Of a DNA stretch of 64,000 bases, positions 23,400 to 35,055 are shown piece by piece. Under the pieces are notes generated by a model. That model was not told where the DNA came from, ran no database searches, and saw only the letters and a program-made list of their open reading frames with translations. How positions within the stretch are numbered: position 1 is the first letter of the stretch; each line of letters begins with the position of its first letter. The position numbers and the translations under genes were made by a program. Source of the DNA: Corinectria fuckeliana (taxonomy: Eukaryota; Ascomycota; Sordariomycetes; Hypocreales; Nectriaceae); assembly GCA_019137255.1 (NCBI GenBank), contig WPDH01000034.1:1-64000 (forward strand), read 5' to 3'.

Positions 23400-24770
23400 G
23401 CCAGTCAGCCTACGCAGCTCTTCTTATATGGCTTCTACATACGCGGTTCACTGATCGAACTTTGGGTCTTTGATCGATCTGGCTTATATTGTACGATATT
23501 TTCCATGTTCACAAAGATTTCATTCAATTTCTCTCTATTATTCTCAGCTACCAGCGGATGACTGACCAGGACCTGAGGAAAATCAACATCATGAAGACGG
23601 ATAAGGGCGGCAGCTACATTATCCTTGATAGTGTGGTGATTCCCTCTTTGGGAAAGCTCTATCTCGAAAGCCAGCCAATTGCGTCCCGTGAAGGCATTGT
23701 TGGCACCGGGACAACTTGCTACCGGGCTAGAATGGCTGATTCGAGTCGATGGAATTACGTCTCGAAGTGCAAATGGTTGGGCCAGGGAGCATCCAGAGGA
23801 CGAGCTTCCAAAGCTAGCAAGAAGAAATGCGTCTGGGGTGCTGTCTCCCTTGATTATTACAAAGAAGTTGAAAGTGCAGCAAATCTGCGTCGAGGTCTCC
23901 GGTGGGGGACACAGAAAATTCACCAGGATGCACTTTCGCGAGAGACATAGAAGTACTGAAGAGCAACGACAGGAAGTTACTTATAATGCTGACGGACTTG
24001 TCGAATATACAGAAGAAACTGACAACCTCTTTCAAAAACGTATTCTTTCCTGCATCGTTACTTCTCCTGTCGGCAGACCCCTTCACATGTTTCAGTTTCT
24101 AACAGAATTGCTTCAAGTGTTTCGTGATACTATCAAGTGTCACTGATCGCTCTGTTAAGATGCCAAGATTATTCACCAAGATATATCCCCGGGGAACATA
24201 ATCATTTTGGATGGCCAAAACGAAGGAAAGCCGAAGGGGATCCTGATAGACCTCGATTCCGCAATAGAACTCGCCGAAGGATTAGGAACAGAGCTCGGAA
24301 TTACCGACACCAGACCATTTATGGTTATTGGCGTTCTGAAGGGTGAATGTCATACTTATCGGCACGACCTAGAGTCCTTCCTTTACGTTTTCCTGTGGAC
24401 AATCATAACGAACCACACGGAGAATCCACCAGAGACAAGCAAGCTTCGGCAATGGAGCAATGGCGCCTAAAACGAACTAGCGGCACGCAAGTCTCTTGAC
24501 ATGGATCAGGACAGCTTTCGGAATATTTTGGAGGAATTTCCTCCCGAATTCTACTCCCTTAAGCCGCTCGCTGAAAGTTTACGCGAAATTCTATTTCCCT
24601 TACGGGATGGGGTAATTCTGACAGGGACCGACGGCTCGCCTGAAGCTGTAGACAAGCTCTACGATGAAATGATCCGCGCGTTCGAAGAGGTCATTGCTTC
24701 TGAGGGTGGAAGATCCTATGAAAAAGTTTGTTCTGTACCGCGTCCAAGTACTACCCCAAGCATAATATAG
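23400..24770 (+). pseudogene. FunK1-type protein kinase, decayed
   Basis: Pieces of a fungal FunK1 kinase can be followed across three frames. Upstream pieces are YIRGSLIELWVFDRS-like sequence near 23430-23480 and RMTDQDLRKINIMKTDKGG from about 23550. The glycine-rich loop region follows as GIVGTGTTCYRARM. ILSCIVTSPVGRPLHMFQ lies near 24045-24100. The catalytic loop IIHQDISPGNIII and the ILIDLDSA segment (DFG equivalent) lie at 24160-24270. HDLESFLYVFLW lies near 24365-24400. The frame shifts at least near 23790-23900 and near 24140-24190, and an in-frame TAA at 24468-24470 interrupts the C-lobe, after which NELAARKSL continues in the same frame. The catalytic HxD is present but no single protein can be made. 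Confidence 0.75.
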
Positions 24771-26902
24771 AGGACGCACCCGCAACATGTTTTCCATTTC
24801 CACAGCCGCATCTTCCATGCGCCGTCCCCGCCGACGAGTTCTAGTCAAAGGGCGTGTTGGCCTTGTCCTCTGCACCTCTGCACTGCCCTTGTGCCTTTTC
24901 TTTTTGCGGCCGTCGCGCTGTAGAGATATAATGAAGGTTCGATTCTAGTCGATCGCAGCGTATTTCTCGAGAATACGAATCAATGCTTGGTACGGGCGAT
25001 GCGGGCGGCGATTAAATTCGCAATGGACACAAGGAGGCTGGACGCTAGCCAGACCTAACAACAAAGTAGCCACTCACAACACTTGGCGACTAATCAACAA
25101 AGATGGAATAGGGAGAAAGATCTTGACTTGGGATTACTATTCTGGTTGGCATCGATATGTCCCAAGCGCCAACTCAACCATGGCGCTGCCAGTGAGTGGT
25201 GCAGTCAAACTTTCGGGAATGACACTGAGCTGTCTAATCATGTAGAGACCTACAAAGTTCGTCGCCCCGTTCTCACATCATACCTCGCCAGCCTGACCAC
25301 GCCAGTCTCGCACGCAAGATGCCAATTGCAGGTCGCGACTTTCCAACTTCAGGAAGCCATCAGTCACTCGGATGTCACAAGTATTAATCGCATATTTCAG
25401 TGGCCCTCACATTTGAGATCATCAACATTCCCTGGAGTTGACCAGAGGATACGAATCCTTCTTATGTTCCAAAGATGCTTCTCGGGAATGGGCTTACGTA
25501 TGCTTTGATGAATTTTTATTGATATGTCTTGATTCACGCTTCTTACAAATAAGGTTTCTTGGGGATCCATCATGTTCATAGTTTTATAACTTGTGCAATG
25601 CACGTTGTCAAGTATCATCAACCCAAGTCAATGAAGCATCATCTATTAATCTGGCGCACTCCTCCATCCTACTATCATGAATCCTTCGTGGTATAATGGA
25701 GCTCTTGTTATCAAGGAGGCCCGACTAGTGGAGCCATGTGGGACAAATCCGGTTGAGGAAGCTCGGCCTTACATTAGACCCCTGGGTCCCTTTGCTATCA
25801 TTCCGCCTGACCATGTCACCGGAAGTTTTGGGCTGTAGATCCTACGAAATGGACGCGGGTCCGCTATTGCCGTTATAGTATTGCCCGATCCATCGCGCAG
25901 CATGGTTCGCACGATGTGACAACGCTTGAGGCGGAGCTGAAGACTATCAACTGACTAGAACTAAGTAGAGCATCCCACTGTTTGTTTGAATCCTTTCATA
26001 CGCCCGCCCCACCGACAAGCCTTCTGGGATCCGAACACTCTCACGATCTAGGTATCAACTGGTATGTACTACGTTTAAATAGTACATTGCAGTCTAGAGA
26101 GAGCCATTTAACTCCTTCAGACCTGACAGACTGAGTGAAAATTGCCGGTACTTGGGGCTCTTGAGCTGTCCATGAAGTGGCACTTCTGGACGCTGCCAAA
26201 CACCGCGTAATTAAAGGTGAACCACAAACTATATCCTCTCCTCTACAGCCGCAAGTCGTTACACGGCCAGCGACCTTAGAGCTATCTGCAAGAATCATAA
26301 TCGAGTTCTACCACACCTTCTGGAAGCTCGCTGGAAAGCTTCTGGAAGTCATCTGCCGACATTCCCGAGATACCGGTGGTAACTGGGGACCGTTTTATGT
26401 CCGAGCTCAATCACCCGATTTAGAATTGATATTGCGAGTGACGATATGCCGATAGAATTTTGTGCTCGGGATTGGTCCAATAACAAGGGTTTGGTCTTTT
26501 CCTGACGTAGCACAGCCGATTTCAGGAACTAGGGGAAACGAAGGATCTCGACCCTGGCACTTCCTGCTTTTGTAAGCCAATTATCACCCGGTGCGTGGGT
26601 CAATAGATTTGGACGCTGATCCTGATCCTTCCTGCTCGGATTTCTACTGCAAACGTAGCAAATGATAAGGAACAGCTTGTAAGCGCGTCCTCCAAGGATG
26701 TGATCCTTCGAAAGGTCACCGCCTAGCAGGCAGTGCGTCCATAGATCTTCTCCCTGTCTTCCGTTCTCGGTTATGGTAGACATCTTAGATACTCTGTAGA
26801 AGGCATATAAGTATCACACCCAAACCCGCCAAGAACTCTGCACTCATTGTACTTGTCTATCAATCTTCACTAAACTCGACAACTCTTTCGCGTCGTTGAA
26901 CA
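24771..26902. other. Long gap without a clear gene
   Basis: A 141-codon frame at 25083-25508 and a stretch near 25678-25840 (VIKEARLVEPCGTNPVEEARPY) look mildly protein-like but have no motif, partner exon or start signal. The last 100 bases are the promoter and leader of the secreted protein at 26903. Confidence 0.5.
26806..26811 (+). promoter_or_regulatory. TATA box of the secreted-protein gene
   Basis: TATAAG lies 97 bases upstream of the ATG at 26903, in a leader that becomes CT/CA-rich (TCTATCAATCTTCACTAAAC) before the start. Confidence 0.55.
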
Positions 26903-27525
26903 ATGAAGCCCACGATCATCCTGGCTGGCCTGCCTTTGGCCCTTTCCTTGCCCACGTTGGCCCCTGCAGGCGATGCCCGGATCAGCAAGCGCGCCGACGT
27001 CTCGTTCCCGACCGCTTTCAACCCCGTGGCCTTCAACGGAGATCAATGCGGGTCAAGTACATTTGAGAGAACCGACGACGATGACGCCCAGGGCATGAAC
27101 ATCGACGACTGCAACGACCTTTCCAACAGTCTTGCCGGCCGTGACCAGCACTGGGAGCTCAACAACGGCTACGGCGGCGGCTTCATCAAGCAGTGGCTGG
27201 AGCTGGCGTGGGCCGGAAACTGCCACTTCTACGTGTATCGAAAGGACTTCTTTGAAGCCACTACCGACGGCAAGAACTTCATCGGCACGAGCGACATCTC
27301 CGACATTGTCCGCGATGCTGTCACCCAGTTTCAGCAATGGGGCACTGTCACGTACCCCGGAGGAAGCTTGCAGGTCGGATTTGTACCGCCTGTTACTGGC
27401 AACATGTAAGTTCCCCAGATTGTCAAAGTCTGCTTGACATGGACTGGCGACTAACATGCGGTAATAGGGGATGCAACCCGAACAGCTGGAACACACCCTG
27501 GAGGATTCAGGCGAACCAGCCGTAG
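26903..27525 (+). CDS. Small secreted Cys protein, Ecp2/Hce2-like effector candidate
   Basis: Two exons, 26903-27405 and 27468-27525, give 186 residues; the intron (GTAAGT...TAATAG, phase 2) lies near the end. Residues 1-23 are a signal peptide, followed by a dibasic Lys29-Arg30 that looks like a Kex2 propeptide site (ARISKR). The mature part has four Cys (49, 70, 107, 170) in the contexts NGDQCGSSTF, IDDCNDL, GNCHFYV and NMGC. This order matches the Hce2/Ecp2 family of fungal secreted proteins, some of which provoke plant cell death; role here is inference. A TATA box and CT-rich leader are in place and no break is visible. It stands alone between broken genes, as effector-like genes often do. 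Confidence 0.75.
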
Positions 27526-28700
27526 AGAGCAGATAGCAACGCTTTGCCGATTTAAGCTGGAAGGTCGCTGAGAAATCGTGAACGGCATGTTGATTCAATG
27601 TTGCAAGGGCGGAAAGTGCTGTAGGGGAAGTGTTGAGACCGAGAACCGCAGGACCTTCTGGGAGCCAGGCGTTGCACATTGGTGTTATCCTTCTATCTAA
27701 ATATTTTTACCACTCAAGTTTGATGTGATTGTTTGTCGCCTACTCAGATAAGCCACATGGTCCTTTTTCGGCCTGCTTCCATTCCCACCTTCATGCGACC
27801 TTGCAGGAACTACTACAAGCCAATTTGCAGTTTTGTGTCTTAATCTCACATACGGTGTGAATGTGAGATTCCTCTACAACATATGCCTTCCTATCAGTAG
27901 CCACCACGAAATTGTATTTTCCTAGCATGGGATCGTGACCCAGCTCATCGTCGCTGCACCAAGAAGTCAAGCTAGTATGGGTCGACACATTCATCAAGAC
28001 AAATCGCAAAATATTTAAACATCTAGGACTTTCTTCCGGCGTCGGCCGGCTTCCCTGCAAGCCATTACATGTAGAACACCTTTCCCGCTATAGTCTGACC
28101 CAATATTAAGGAATTTGCAATCAGCAGCTGGGCTATGTCCCACTAGTCTTCCCAGCAGCCTGTCATCATGGGCGTCCTGGCTTGACCATCCAATGTATTG
28201 GAGCGAGCACTGCAACCCAAGAGATTCGGCAACTTCTCAAGACTGTTAGTATGCTGTAACGTAAAGAGGTGTCCAGCCCTGGGGTTTTGCTTCTCTTTGG
28301 TTGACGAGTGCAGTCGAAATTCTGGCAGACAACGACTCTGACTGTGACATTAGTTGCTTCAAGCATCTTTGCGGCATTATTATGTTCGTTTCGAGACGAG
28401 GAAAACCCACCTGTACGCATACGTGGCATACTATAGTGAGACAAACCAGGCAGCAGCTGTACAGCCGCCGTGATTTAGGGAGCCTGGTGGCCGCCTCTTT
28501 CATCTCATAGGTAGCCGTACAGACCACAGCGGCATGTGGCCGCATAAGGGAGAGCCTCGCGAGAGCCTTGTTAGCTTCCAAGGACTGTCGCCGGTCGCCG
28601 GTCGCCCTCGCCAACCTCACAGAATCCTCCATCCTCCGTCCTACATCCTCTACCAACCGCACTCACATTCTCCCACGTCCGCTGCCATCTTTGAAGCTGC
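27526..28700. other. Intergenic
   Basis: No supportable gene. Short frames on both strands near 28160-28660 overlap the expected promoter of the next locus. Confidence 0.45.
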
Positions 28701-28709
28701 ACTTGGTAG

Positions 28710-30300
28710 AAGCCCTGGGTATTGTCGCTAGCTGCGCGGGCCTCGCGTCTCTGGCGCTGCAGCTGGCCGAAGGAGCCCAAAAGCTCAGGCAACGTCATGA
28801 GATCATGGCGAGGCTCCACGGCGACGTCGCGACTTTCATCAGCGACCTCGAAGTAATGAGTTTGCAGCTGGAGATGTTCGAAGCCAAAAATGAAAGTATC
28901 CTGGAATTGAATCTGGGCCCTGTCATGTTTGACAGGTGCTGCAGCCGTGTGGCAAGCGTAACGTATCGCTTGGAAAGCTTCACAGCATCCATCCCAGCCA
29001 GGCCTCAGAGAAGGCACACTTTTCGTGTTATCGTTCAGTCTGATAGGTGGAAAAGTGAGCTTGAGGAACTTCAAACCGCGGTCACCGGTCTCAAATTGGA
29101 CATTTACAGTAAAATATTACATAGATACTTTCATGATCTCAAGTCCTAACTTTCGTAGGAATTGTGCTCTTTTTCAAAGCAGCGCCATGAAGAAATTACA
29201 TGGCTAGCATCCCCCATCTACTGAAACGGGGAATTTACAGAATACCATCTCGCCAGCTCCTAGTCGGAGCGACGATGTACAAACGAGAAGTCTAACCTAC
29301 AATCGTCGTCGAATAACTCTTTGCACTGTCCGAAGTTGTCATTGCTCATGCTACACGACCCGCGTAACGGGTGGCAGGTTCTGGCGCTTGCAGTACACCC
29401 CATTTGCCAATATGTTCACGACCTGCGACAATCCGAAGTGCACAGCTCAGCGTTACCGGGTTGACGCACGGGCTTCTCTCTCTCGTCTTCGGTTGCCATG
29501 GGCAGTAGTCTTCGGACTTGACTTGGCTGCCGAACCCGGAAAGTATTGGCTTCGGCCGGTCTTGCAGGTCGAGAGGGTTGTAAGCTATACGGCACCCGGC
29601 TTCGTCATTCTGTGGGAATTATCCATAGGCAAACTGAAATGGGAAGAGGCAGGGTCAAAACCTACTAGGGATCTTTACAGGTCTGACCCAGCATTTTTCA
29701 ATTAAGTCGATCCTCGCGGATGCGGCTATCTGGAGGTTAGCACCTGCTCTAGGTCTTGCAGCCACCATCACTGACATTTGTCCCAGAAAGCTGCATCCAG
29801 TGGACCATCGGGTTTCGGTGGGAGGAATATCGCGAACCAAAAGCAGTTGCTCCGGCTCCTTGTCAAAGAACTTCATTTAACCAAGGCACTTGATAGTTTG
29901 CAGTGCGTACAGCTCTATGTTCTATGCCCATCATTTATCACCCCCAACAGTTGTTGACATGGCCTCTCTAGATTGATGTATCACTGTGCTTCTTTCAGCT
30001 TAGAAAACCATCATTTGGATATTGTTGAAGCCCTTGTCAATCTTGGCTACGACTTTAGCACCACTCCCTCTCCTAACTTCGAGTCATGGCCGAAACCATG
30101 CATTCATGACCTGAAACTCACTGTATACCACCGCTCCATACTGCCGACCCGTTCTGCATTGAATACCTTGGACTCTTCCTGGCTGCTTGCCCCGGTGAGA
30201 TTCTAAACTGCTAAGCATGCCATTGGCACTCTGACGTAGACTCTCAATAGACTTCAGCGACAGCCCGCCTATTCACAACGTACTTCGATGAGGCCGGTCT
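28710..30300 (+). pseudogene. Ankyrin/NACHT-associated family protein, broken
   Basis: The first block (28710-29149) reads EALGIVASCAGLASLALQL, an N-terminal helical domain common to fungal STAND and ankyrin proteins, and continues through LEELQTAVTGLKLDIYSK to a stop. It has no ATG next to the conserved start. A second block in another frame (about 29210-29705) reads RRITLCTVRSCHCSCYTT, FWRLQYTPFANMF, CDNPKCTAQRYR and EPGKYWLRPVLQVERVV. It ends at TAA 29703-29705, after which VDPRGCGYLE continues in frame. A third block near 29975-30180 (DIVEALVNLGYDFS) is ankyrin-repeat-like. These pieces appear in this order in a known fungal ankyrin family, but here they are separated by stops and frame changes. 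Confidence 0.6.
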
Positions 30301-30891
30301 CTAAGCGTGACCGCATCTCGCGGGCTTGTGCCCGGTGGCCGGCGGCGGCGAGGGCGGTGACGATTGGGCGGATAGTGAAAGTACTGATCCAATAGTCGCC
30401 TCTAAGGAACCCCAAATAGATGGCTCCAAAGGATCCCTCGCCGAGAGGTAGAAGGCAGGCAATGTTGATGTCGGAACCACAGAGATGAGAAAGAAGGCGA
30501 TGTAGATGGAATCACCAAACGCAAGGCCATGATCACTAAGAGTTACGACGAAGATGATTGTTGGGTGGACGGAGAAAATGACGTCAGGTTTGACTGACCG
30601 GATAAGATGGCCGAGCCAGCACAGCCCTGGGAGCCCTGGGAGCCCTGAGTCACGCTGGGCCACAGAAAGGATTCCATGCCGTGCGAGTACCTCGTGGCGC
30701 AGCGGAGGCAAGGATGCAGCGAGGGGAAAACATCTTGCTGACACTCCCATTGGATCTTCTCATGCGGCTTGCCCAATCTGGTGGCCAGGTTGCCAGGCTC
30801 AGGCACCTCCCCTTGATGCCTGACCATGGCTGACGGCCGTAAGGCACAAACGAGGGCAGAAACTTCCTGAATTGCACCACCACAGTTTGCC
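30301..30891. other. Gap without a supportable gene
   Basis: A minus-strand frame (30750-30301) contains one hydrophobic stretch (YIAFFLISVVPTSTLPAFY) but no start context or motif. A GAGCCCTGG unit is repeated three times at about 30620-30648. Confidence 0.4.
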
Positions 30892-32875
30892 ATGGACAAT
30901 CAGCCTGCCATCGGAACGGGCAGCTCAACGACCGACGCGGTTCTTCAGAAGCCCGGGATACGATGTCGTCACTACGCTCGCGGGTCCTGTTCGAAAGGCG
31001 TTGCCTGCCAGTTCGCGCATGGCGGTTCTGCTGACTCTGCACAGTCATTCAATATCGCATCGGGCGCGGCGTCTCGGTCGGAATCGGGTCCAAAGGCGCC
31101 CTGTCGATACTTTGCAGGTGGCAATTGCAGCAGAGGAGACTCCTGTCTGTTCGCACACGAGAGATCGTCGAGGCCGTCGCTATACGTTAATTATCCTTTG
31201 CCTGTTCCAGAGACTCGTTCGGATTCGCGGCCCCAGACGCCCTCTCGGTTCTTCGTAAAGGGGCCCTGTAGAAGCGGGGACGTCTGTCCGTTTGCGCACT
31301 CGAAGATGGACAACACGGAGGGGGGGGGCGAGCAGGAACCAGACGAAGTGGTGCTTAGTGTACGTTGTCCTATTCTGATACACTGTCTATCTTGTAACTG
31401 ACGAGCTTGGTTGCTATAGGAAGAACATCCCCACGACAATTGGGCCTGCGAGCTCGGAGGCGCACTGGTCGAGGACCCCACGCTTGCCTACTCGATCTGC
31501 AATACGCTGCACTGCTGCGCCGCGGCCTCGGATATGGAGATTATCCCTATTCCCCTTTCGATGCCGCGAGGCTCGAACCTCTATAAAGATGACTGCAGGA
31601 GAGTGCACTGTTTTTGGCACCGGCCAAGCTGTACAGCATCGCTCAACTTTGGAGCCGAGAACATCGCACGGAGGGTTCAGGAGAGGTTCAACGCCGGCGT
31701 CTACAAAGTGCTTGGCTGCAATGTCGAGGCCAATCCGCCAATTAGAGAGGGGAACCCGCGGGATCCTTTGGCTTGGACGGTGGTGCTGACCGACTTGGCT
31801 AGTACAGTCAAGGAGCAAGATATCTACCAGGCCATCCCGAAACTCGATAAGCTTCGTCATGTTGAGTTGGGGAAGCCGAGCTACGACATTGATGCAGACG
31901 TCGCCGCAACCATCGTCAAGTCGATGCTACTTCAGCTTGGACCATTAGAGTGGTGGGAGGTATCTACCACTTCCGAAGGCAAACATATCAAGGCTCAAGC
32001 ACTCTTCTTCGAGGAGTCACATGCGAGAAAGGCATTGATTTCTCTAGATAACGAGCCGTTATCGTTTAGTAAAACGACAAGACTAACGGTCCGGCTCGTA
32101 ATATTAACCCAGTTCAGATTATCAACTCGAATATAAGATGCTCAACGTGAGCGGCTTAGGTCACAAGCGCCTGTCTGGGAGAGTCAGCATATCCATTTCA
32201 TTAGGTATCCCCCTTACAAGGGATGTTCTGTCTTGAAACTAGAGTGCAAAGGCAGCCAGCTACTGGCACATGCCACGGGAATTCTTCAACGCATTATCGG
32301 CGGTGAGGTGGTGAGGAAGGGTGGGAAAGATATTTGGAGTGCAAACCTTGGAAAGAACGGAGACGGATATAAGAGGCTCAAGCAGGTGGAACAAGATCAT
32401 GGCGTCGTTATTATGCTAGACAGACGGAGGTCTCAACTCCGAGTCTTTGGACTCGAGGAAAGCTACGGCTACAGATGCACTAGAGACGCTGATACAAGAA
32501 GGCGATTGGGACGATCTCGTTATTAAACTCAACTTGGACGAATTCCAATGGGTCTACCGGGCCGCCGCCAACAGCACCGCACCGTCCACCATCTTTACCT
32601 GCACCAAGTGCCTGATCCCTCCTACCTATACTACGTGTCATGCTCCACATCGTGACATGACATGCGCCAAGTACCATGATCTCGCATCTGGCGGCTACAT
32701 GACGCTCGAGAAGATCAAGAAGAAGCTAGGAATCAAGGACTATCCCATGTGCAAAACGGCCATGGATTCTTCGATGTCTAGCTCTTACCGTGATTATTTC
32801 GTTTGTCGTCCTTTCCGCGTTTACAGTCACGGCTTGCTAGTACTGAGCTCGATGTTTCTCTCTAACATGCTTTGA
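30892..32875 (+). pseudogene. CCCH zinc-finger/RBR (RING-between-RING) protein, broken
   Basis: Exon 1 (30892-31359) encodes three CCCH zinc fingers of the C-x7/8-C-x5-C-x3-H kind: CRHYARGSCSKGVACQFAH, CRYFAGGNCSRGDSCLFAH and a third whose first Cys is Ser (SRFFVKGPCRSGDVCPFAH). A 60-base intron (31360-31419) leads in frame to a long region with RNA-recognition-like segments. An in-frame TAA at 32134-32136 interrupts it; coding continues in the same frame (DAQRERLRSQAPVWE). A frameshift follows near 32450. The sequence then jumps from KLNLDEFQW to VYRAAAN...FTCTKC: the whole RING1 is missing, the IBR remnant remains, and RING2 has lost a Cys (DYPMCKT) and its end. Full relatives are fungal RBR-type E3 ubiquitin ligases; this copy is not functional as an E3. 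Confidence 0.7.
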
Positions 32876-33562
32876 GAGTTAAGTTGGCCATTTATCGCTA
32901 GCCACACGGTTAATGCGAATAATTGCGACGAGGGGCCATCGAATAGAGTCGGTAGAGACAAGACGTTTAAATAAAATGTACATTCACAATACCCATGAGC
33001 TACCTGTATCTCCGCCCTCTCCATTCGCTGTATTAGCTGCTAATCCCAGCCTCATACCCTCACGCCCTCAAAGTGTAGGAGTCCCGACCATTCTTTCAGT
33101 CATCCCTGATGATGGTGAAAGAGGAGCTTATGATAAAGCTGCGGGACGTTCTTCTTGAGCTGGTCTCGCAGCCCTGCGGAGAACGTCTCGGTCTTGTTCT
33201 CGTGGAGATGGGGGTCCTCCACCAAGGACTATCTAGTAGTTTTGAACTTTGAGTGGAATTTCAGTTCAGGTTAGCTTGTGAAAGGGTTGCTTTCACATCG
33301 GAGATACTTTCAAGATTGTTTAGCACCACTTGCATACACTATTCGATACTGACGGTAGAAAGTCCTTGGTGTATGTGCATATCTGTAAAGCGTTTGGGCT
33401 CCAACGTTGACGAGAGAGCGCAGTATAGTCGCCGCTGTATTTAACTAGCTAGTCGACGTCGACTGTTATGTCCAATTGCCTCCAGAACTTGCCACATGCT
33501 CCTGCCCATGAACAGCGCTTTAAATTTGGCCTGGCCCGCCATGTCAAAGTCTGGGCCCAGCT
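32876..33562. other. Intergenic
   Basis: No gene seen. The region ends at the left arm of the foldback element. Confidence 0.5.
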
Positions 33563-34250
33563 GTCGCATTTCGGGATCATAATCGGTATTCGGGATCATT
33601 GAGGGCATCGTCACCGCCTCTGATCATCAACATCACGGCCTGGATGACCCACAGATGGCCTGACCTCACGATGATCATCGTGACCCCAGCCCCACTGATG
33701 ACGAAGGCAGCCGACTTTCTACAACCTTCTACGGATTTCCTAGGAGCCCAAAATTGATGTATTTAGACCCTCAATTCGTCCCTCTTTTAGCTAGGAAATC
33801 AAGAGCCTTTCACATCACGATTCAATCCCTAGTTTGCAATAGTAGTAGCCTTCTTCCGCACAGGGACATGTAGCCCAAGAACCAAGAGTATGGATCGCGT
33901 AGAGCATGGTGAAGCTGCAGTATTCCAGTTGTACTGGGAGAAGTGTTGGACTCCGCACCAGCATTTGACCTATCGCAAAGTAGGGATTGAATCTTGGGGT
34001 GAAAAGCTCTTGATTTCCTAGCTAAAAGAGGGACGAATTAAGGGTCTAAATACATCAATTTTGGGCTCCTAGGAAATCCGTAGAAGGTTGTAGAAAGTCG
34101 GCTGCCTTCGTCATCAGTGGGGCTGGGGTCACGATGATCATCGTGAGGTCAGGCCATCTGTGGGTCATCCAGGCCGTGATGTTGATGATCAGAGGGTTGT
34201 GGCGATGTCCTAGATGATCCCGAATACCGATTATGATCCCAAAATGCGAC
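33563..34250. mobile_element. Foldback/MITE-like element with 280-base inverted arms
   Basis: The left arm 33563-33842 and right arm 33971-34250 are near-perfect reverse complements with scattered mismatches and small indels. The outer ends are GTCGCATTT and AAAATGCGAC. The spacer of about 128 bases has no gene. No transposase is encoded and I see no clear target-site duplication (flanks CCCAGCT and AACTACT). The structure fits a non-autonomous foldback element. Its arms also contain the palindrome ATGATCATCGTGA/TCACGATGATCAT. Confidence 0.85.
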
Positions 34251-35055
34251 AACTACTATCCTGCTTGCCTCCATGGTTCATTGCAGCCTGATAATCTGTT
34301 CTTAGGGCAGCGTTCGCAGTTCTCAACCGATGAAGGGGATATGGCTGTGCTAAATTGACCACTACAGTCGCACGTATGAAATCTACTAGGCTTTTAAACC
34401 TCATGTTGTTCCAGTTGATTACGAGCTGTGAAATGATCGTAACATTGAAATCGTTGAGAAGTCCTGCAGCGAATGGGGTGTATGGAAGAGAATCAGAGGC
34501 GCTACGATGACTCGCTTGAGAAATATAACATTGCATGATGCATTTTATCTGGAACTAGGCTGCAAGGTTGCTTCCAGGGGATCTTCTTACGCAGGATGCT
34601 GAAGCAGGAGAGCTCATACTGTTGGCGAAGGCGTGGACGTCAGAGCTGTCGCCATGGGAGCCCCCACATGTGACGATTCACGGAGGACATTTCAGCTCGT
34701 CGCAGTGGTCTCAAAGACCTTCCGACTGAGCTCTTATGCATACTCCTAGCACATCTAACCTCTGGGACGTCTAACGTGCACTAGCCTGTTTGTAAACTCA
34801 TCCTGTCACATTCGAAACAGGACCCCAGTCGCTTGCCTAGCTCCCAGTTCACTCGTCATATATCATGGTACTGCGCATTACTTCTGCATTGCCTTGCTAT
34901 ACTCTACTATCTGATTGTATAGACTGCTTAGTACGCTAGTGTTGGTTTCCTGCACCATCACCGGTATCGCCAATCCCTCATTAGAGAGCCCTGCTCATAC
35001 ACCTTCTTTGAGACCAGTGTAGAAGGAGTGACGGTAGAGGAAGTTCTTTATGTTC
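34251..35055. other. Intergenic between the foldback element and the repeat-peptide gene
   Basis: Short frames only; nothing recognised. It includes the 3' flank of the minus-strand gene ending at 35056. Confidence 0.5.

Noticed and set aside
25083..25508. 141-codon frame as a gene
   Set aside because: No motif, no promoter-like context, and composition close to non-coding neighbours.
25678..25840. Protein-like stretch (VIKEARLVEPCGTNPVEEARPY)
   Set aside because: Too short, without start, splice partner or family match that I can name.
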